Part shown: positions 23,464 through 25,682 of the stretch, piece by piece | How positions within the stretch are numbered: the first letter of the stretch is position 1 | Layout: every line of letters starts with the position of its first letter | Origin: Planctomycetaceae bacterium | GTDB lineage: Bacteria; Planctomycetota; Planctomycetia; Pirellulales; Pirellulaceae | Direction: 5' to 3' | Length of the DNA stretch: 25,682 bases | Assembly (NCBI GenBank): GCA_018658605.1 | Contig: JABHUV010000135.1 | Coordinates: 1 to 25,682 of the forward strand | The notes under the pieces: model-generated | The model's input: the letters and a program-made list of their open reading frames with translations, nothing else | Databases searched by the model: none | What the model was told of the DNA's origin: nothing | Made by a program: the position numbers and the translations under genes

Positions 23464-25682
23464 TTAGACCCACTCACCGAAGATGTCATCAGCCATATCA
23501 TTAATGGCCAGCTCCAAATCTTCGATCTCATCGGCTTCAACACTGTCGTGATTTCCACCAACAAACATTGACAGTCCAATTTCGTTCTCACGAACTCGCA
23601 TCCATTCGTCGACACCAGCAGCTTCTGGAGCATCAGCAACTACTATGTCAATACTGTCAATTGATGTATCCAACTTTGATTGGGTAGGTGCCATTGGTGT
23701 AAATTCACCCTCAGCCGCTTCTCCCATAACTTCACTACGGTTGTTCAGATAATTGATAATCGAGAGTGCATCAAGCGGTGTGATGTACTCGTCTCCGTTC
23801 ACATCGAGACGGTTGTCATAAGATAACTCTTCGCCCTCCGCCAAACCACGTGAACCGTTGGTGTTCAGGTTATTGATAATATTCAACGCATCGAGCGGAG
23901 TCACTGCACCATCTTGGTTGATATCAAACTCACCTTCGGGTTCCGGACCAACCACTACAGTTAATCCGTTGAAGTTAATAAGGTTATGTTCGACGGCTGC
24001 GGCGGGATAAATCGTCACCGTATCATGAAGCGGGGATGTATTAGGCACTGGTGAATCGCTACTGACGTCAGCCGGATCCGCTTGTATCGTCGTTGTGCTT
24101 TCACTCAATCCTCGGAAAACAACAGTGAAGACCGTCAATGGATTGCTACCGGAGACAGGCGAAAAACCTTGGAATGCTCCCGCTTCGTTAACCAATCCAG
24201 GAACTGACAAGTTACCACTGCGACCACTCTGGAAATCTCCTCCAAAGGTCAGGCCATTTAAGACCGCCGGATCACCATTAGGAGCAGGTATCACTAGCAG
24301 GGTTTCAGAACCATAAATCAGATCTAGGTAGGCAGCGTATACCCCCTGATCGTCTTCATTTACCACGCCATCATCATTCAAGTCACCATCACGTTCATCC
24401 TGAACAGACACCCGAACTTCGATCGGATCACCAACTTCAATTTGAATTAAGTCATCAACCCAACCTCCCTCTCCAACTGTGCCAAATGGCCTAGCTTCAA
24501 CGATGTATGAGATTTCGTCATCCAAAGGGTTGAAGGGTGGGTCGGCGTTAGTCACTTGAATCGCAACATTACCCGTGTGGGTCTCTCCAGCGTTGTTTAC
24601 GATGGTATAGGTCAGTTTATCCATCCCATAGAACCCAGCGTCCGGCGTATATTCGATAAAGGGGCGTCCTTCAAATTGTCCCAGAATGCCAGGATGGATG
24701 ATTGCCGTTCCGTTGTCAGGATCAGCATCTATAGAAAAAATCTGAACCGGACCAGGAGGCTGACCTGAGTGGTCGTTACGTGTCACATCAAACCGGGTGG
24801 GGTCGATGGGGTCAACATCACCACCCGTCGCCAGAACATAATCATCAACAGCGAAAATAGACTCAAAGTTAATCGACGGCTGCACGTGTACAATAGTTAC
24901 TGTAGCAGTGTCTTCGTTACCCACACTGTCTCGAATAGTATAAGTAAAGGTATCGCCGTCGGTAGCACCCTCAAGCGGTTCATATAGAATATAATCATTA
25001 CCGATGATCGTGACAGTTCCGTCACCACCGTTTGTGCTATCAATATTGGTTGGAGGTGAACTACTTCCAAAATCGCGTCCGTCTGCGTCACAAAAAGCCG
25101 CTTCTACGCCAGGCGGCGGGGCCAGAACCCCTACATATAGCCGCACAGGATCACTATCCACTTCGACTTCACAGCGATCATCTTTTGCTACTGGTTGGTC
25201 GGACAACACACGAATTACATAATCTTCAACTTCGCCAGCACGCGACGGACCATTGGGCCCAAGTCCACGTTCGTATCCGTAACGGAATCGAGCATAGGTA
25301 TCGTCGTCCAGTTGAGCATCTGCTGGAACAGGGAAAGTCATCGCATTCACACCAGCCACAACCTCACGGTCTGTGAGGATTTGTTCATCAATATCAAACA
25401 CGCCGTTGGCATCAAAGTCGATCCATGCCTGAACAACACCGCGTGAGACGTTTGAAGTACTAATTTCAACATCAACACTAGCAACCATGCCAGCGATGAG
25501 GTCTGCAGCAAACCTCACACCGTCTTCATCAGCAAGGCCGGAATTATCATCGCCATCGGCAAAGGCACCGCTTTGAGCGGCAACTTCTGAATCCCAGAGC
25601 GACCCCATATGAAAGCCTTCGACATACCCATGCGAGGCTGCACCCGCAAGGTCATAGGTATCTGGAGCATCGCCAAAGTCAA
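23464..25682 (-). CDS. C-terminal part of a large dockerin-bearing surface protein
   Basis: The frame is open from the right edge, starting DFGDAPDTYDLAG, and gives 738 visible residues. A GEVED domain ends at about 149-154 (GEVEDY). Two cadherin-like/Ig-like domains follow, each closing with D-x-F-x-Y-T-I-x-(D/N)-x-x-G-x-x-x-T (DTFTYTIRDSVGNEDTATV and KLTYTIVNNAGETHTG). Next comes a cohesin-like beta domain interrupted by DLNDDGVVNEDD, an EF-hand-type loop. Then two dockerin-type calcium loops occur, FDINQDGAVTPLDALNIINN and LDVNGDEYITPLDALSIINY. The end is an acidic tail without an anchor motif. Such proteins are exported in planctomycetes and thought to act at the cell surface. The signal peptide and start lie outside the window. 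Confidence 0.9.
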   Translation of the reverse strand, partial: DFGDAPDTYDLAGAASHGYVEGFHMGSLWDSEVAAQSGAFADGDDNSGLADEDGVRFAADLIAGMVASVDVEISTSNVSRGVVQAWIDFDANGVFDIDEQILTDREVVAGVNAMTFPVPADAQLDDDTYARFRYGYERGLGPNGPSRAGEVEDYVIRVLSDQPVAKDDRCEVEVDSDPVRLYVGVLAPPPGVEAAFCDADGRDFGSSSPPTNIDSTNGGDGTVTIIGNDYILYEPLEGATDGDTFTYTIRDSVGNEDTATVTIVHVQPSINFESIFAVDDYVLATGGDVDPIDPTRFDVTRNDHSGQPPGPVQIFSIDADPDNGTAIIHPGILGQFEGRPFIEYTPDAGFYGMDKLTYTIVNNAGETHTGNVAIQVTNADPPFNPLDDEISYIVEARPFGTVGEGGWVDDLIQIEVGDPIEVRVSVQDERDGDLNDDGVVNEDDQGVYAAYLDLIYGSETLLVIPAPNGDPAVLNGLTFGGDFQSGRSGNLSVPGLVNEAGAFQGFSPVSGSNPLTVFTVVFRGLSESTTTIQADPADVSSDSPVPNTSPLHDTVTIYPAAAVEHNLINFNGLTVVVGPEPEGEFDINQDGAVTPLDALNIINNLNTNGSRGLAEGEELSYDNRLDVNGDEYITPLDALSIINYLNNRSEVMGEAAEGEFTPMAPTQSKLDTSIDSIDIVVADAPEAAGVDEWMRVRENEIGLSMFVGGNHDSVEADEIEDLELAINDMADDIFGEWV
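23738..23932 (-). repeat. Tandem dockerin-type EF-hand repeats
   Basis: Two coding repeats of the form D-x-N-x-D-x-x-x-T-P-L-D-A-L-x-I-I-N-x-L-N, about 40 codons apart, form a type I dockerin near the protein's C-terminus. The similarity is also visible in DNA, where the ALxIIN helix is encoded by similar sequence in each copy. Confidence 0.8.

Noticed and set aside
1..25682. CRISPR array, insertion sequence, prophage or integrated element
   Set aside because: No regularly spaced direct repeats, transposase, integrase or attachment-site duplication next to tRNA-Cys was seen.

Overview
The window looks like a chromosomal segment of a planctomycete, most likely Pirellulaceae-like. This is an inference from gene content and protein style: a GEVED/cadherin-like/dockerin giant surface protein, PQQ-like beta-propeller proteins, an 'alkaline ceramidase'-type hydrolase, enolase-superfamily sugar-acid enzymes, an ECF sigma factor with a non-ZAS partner, and moderate GC. 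No phage, insertion sequence, CRISPR array or rRNA was seen. Most genes are on the minus strand.

Layout. (1) Positions 1-3895 hold four leftward carbohydrate genes: gnd (truncated by the window edge), a HAD phosphatase, a pyrophosphate-type phosphofructokinase and a NagA-like deacetylase. (2) Positions 3976-4711 hold tRNA-Cys(GCA), a possible unannotated small ORF on the minus strand, and a small conserved-looking plus-strand gene with a clean intrinsic terminator. (3) Positions 4899-8518 hold an enolase-superfamily enzyme, an orphan NarL-type response regulator and a secreted protein with an internal duplication. (4) Positions 8806-12436 hold a leftward block: carbamoyltransferase, SxtJ-like membrane protein, DUF5989 single-span protein and a UDP-glucuronate-4-epimerase-like enzyme. 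(5) Positions 12654-16332 hold uvrB, an ECF sigma factor and a membrane-anchored putative anti-sigma factor. (6) Positions 16555-18266 hold a small acidic protein, nadC and a ComEA-like helix-hairpin-helix protein. (7) Positions 18333-23398 hold a PQQ-like propeller protein, a DapA-superfamily lyase, a divergent galactonate-dehydratase-like enzyme and a neutral-ceramidase-like hydrolase. (8) From 23464 to the right edge runs the C-terminal part of a large surface protein with a dockerin.

How the genes fit together. The left block serves central sugar-phosphate metabolism (amino-sugar entry, PPi-linked glycolysis, oxidative pentose phosphate). The divergent DapA-like/DgoD-like pair suggests sugar-acid dehydration and lysis. 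The carbamoyltransferase block resembles the carbamoylation neighbourhood known from saxitoxin clusters, but here it sits beside a nucleotide-sugar epimerase, so glycan or glycolipid carbamoylation is more plausible than toxin synthesis.

The least expected signal is a recurring one: several genes end in an inverted repeat that overlaps the stop codon itself and has no U-tract. The strongest are 9 bp with a 5-nt loop at 7121-7143 and 10 bp with a 13-nt loop at 19702-19734, with weaker ones at 2723, 10147, 370, 18263 and 21947. All counts were made by eye and no background frequency could be computed.
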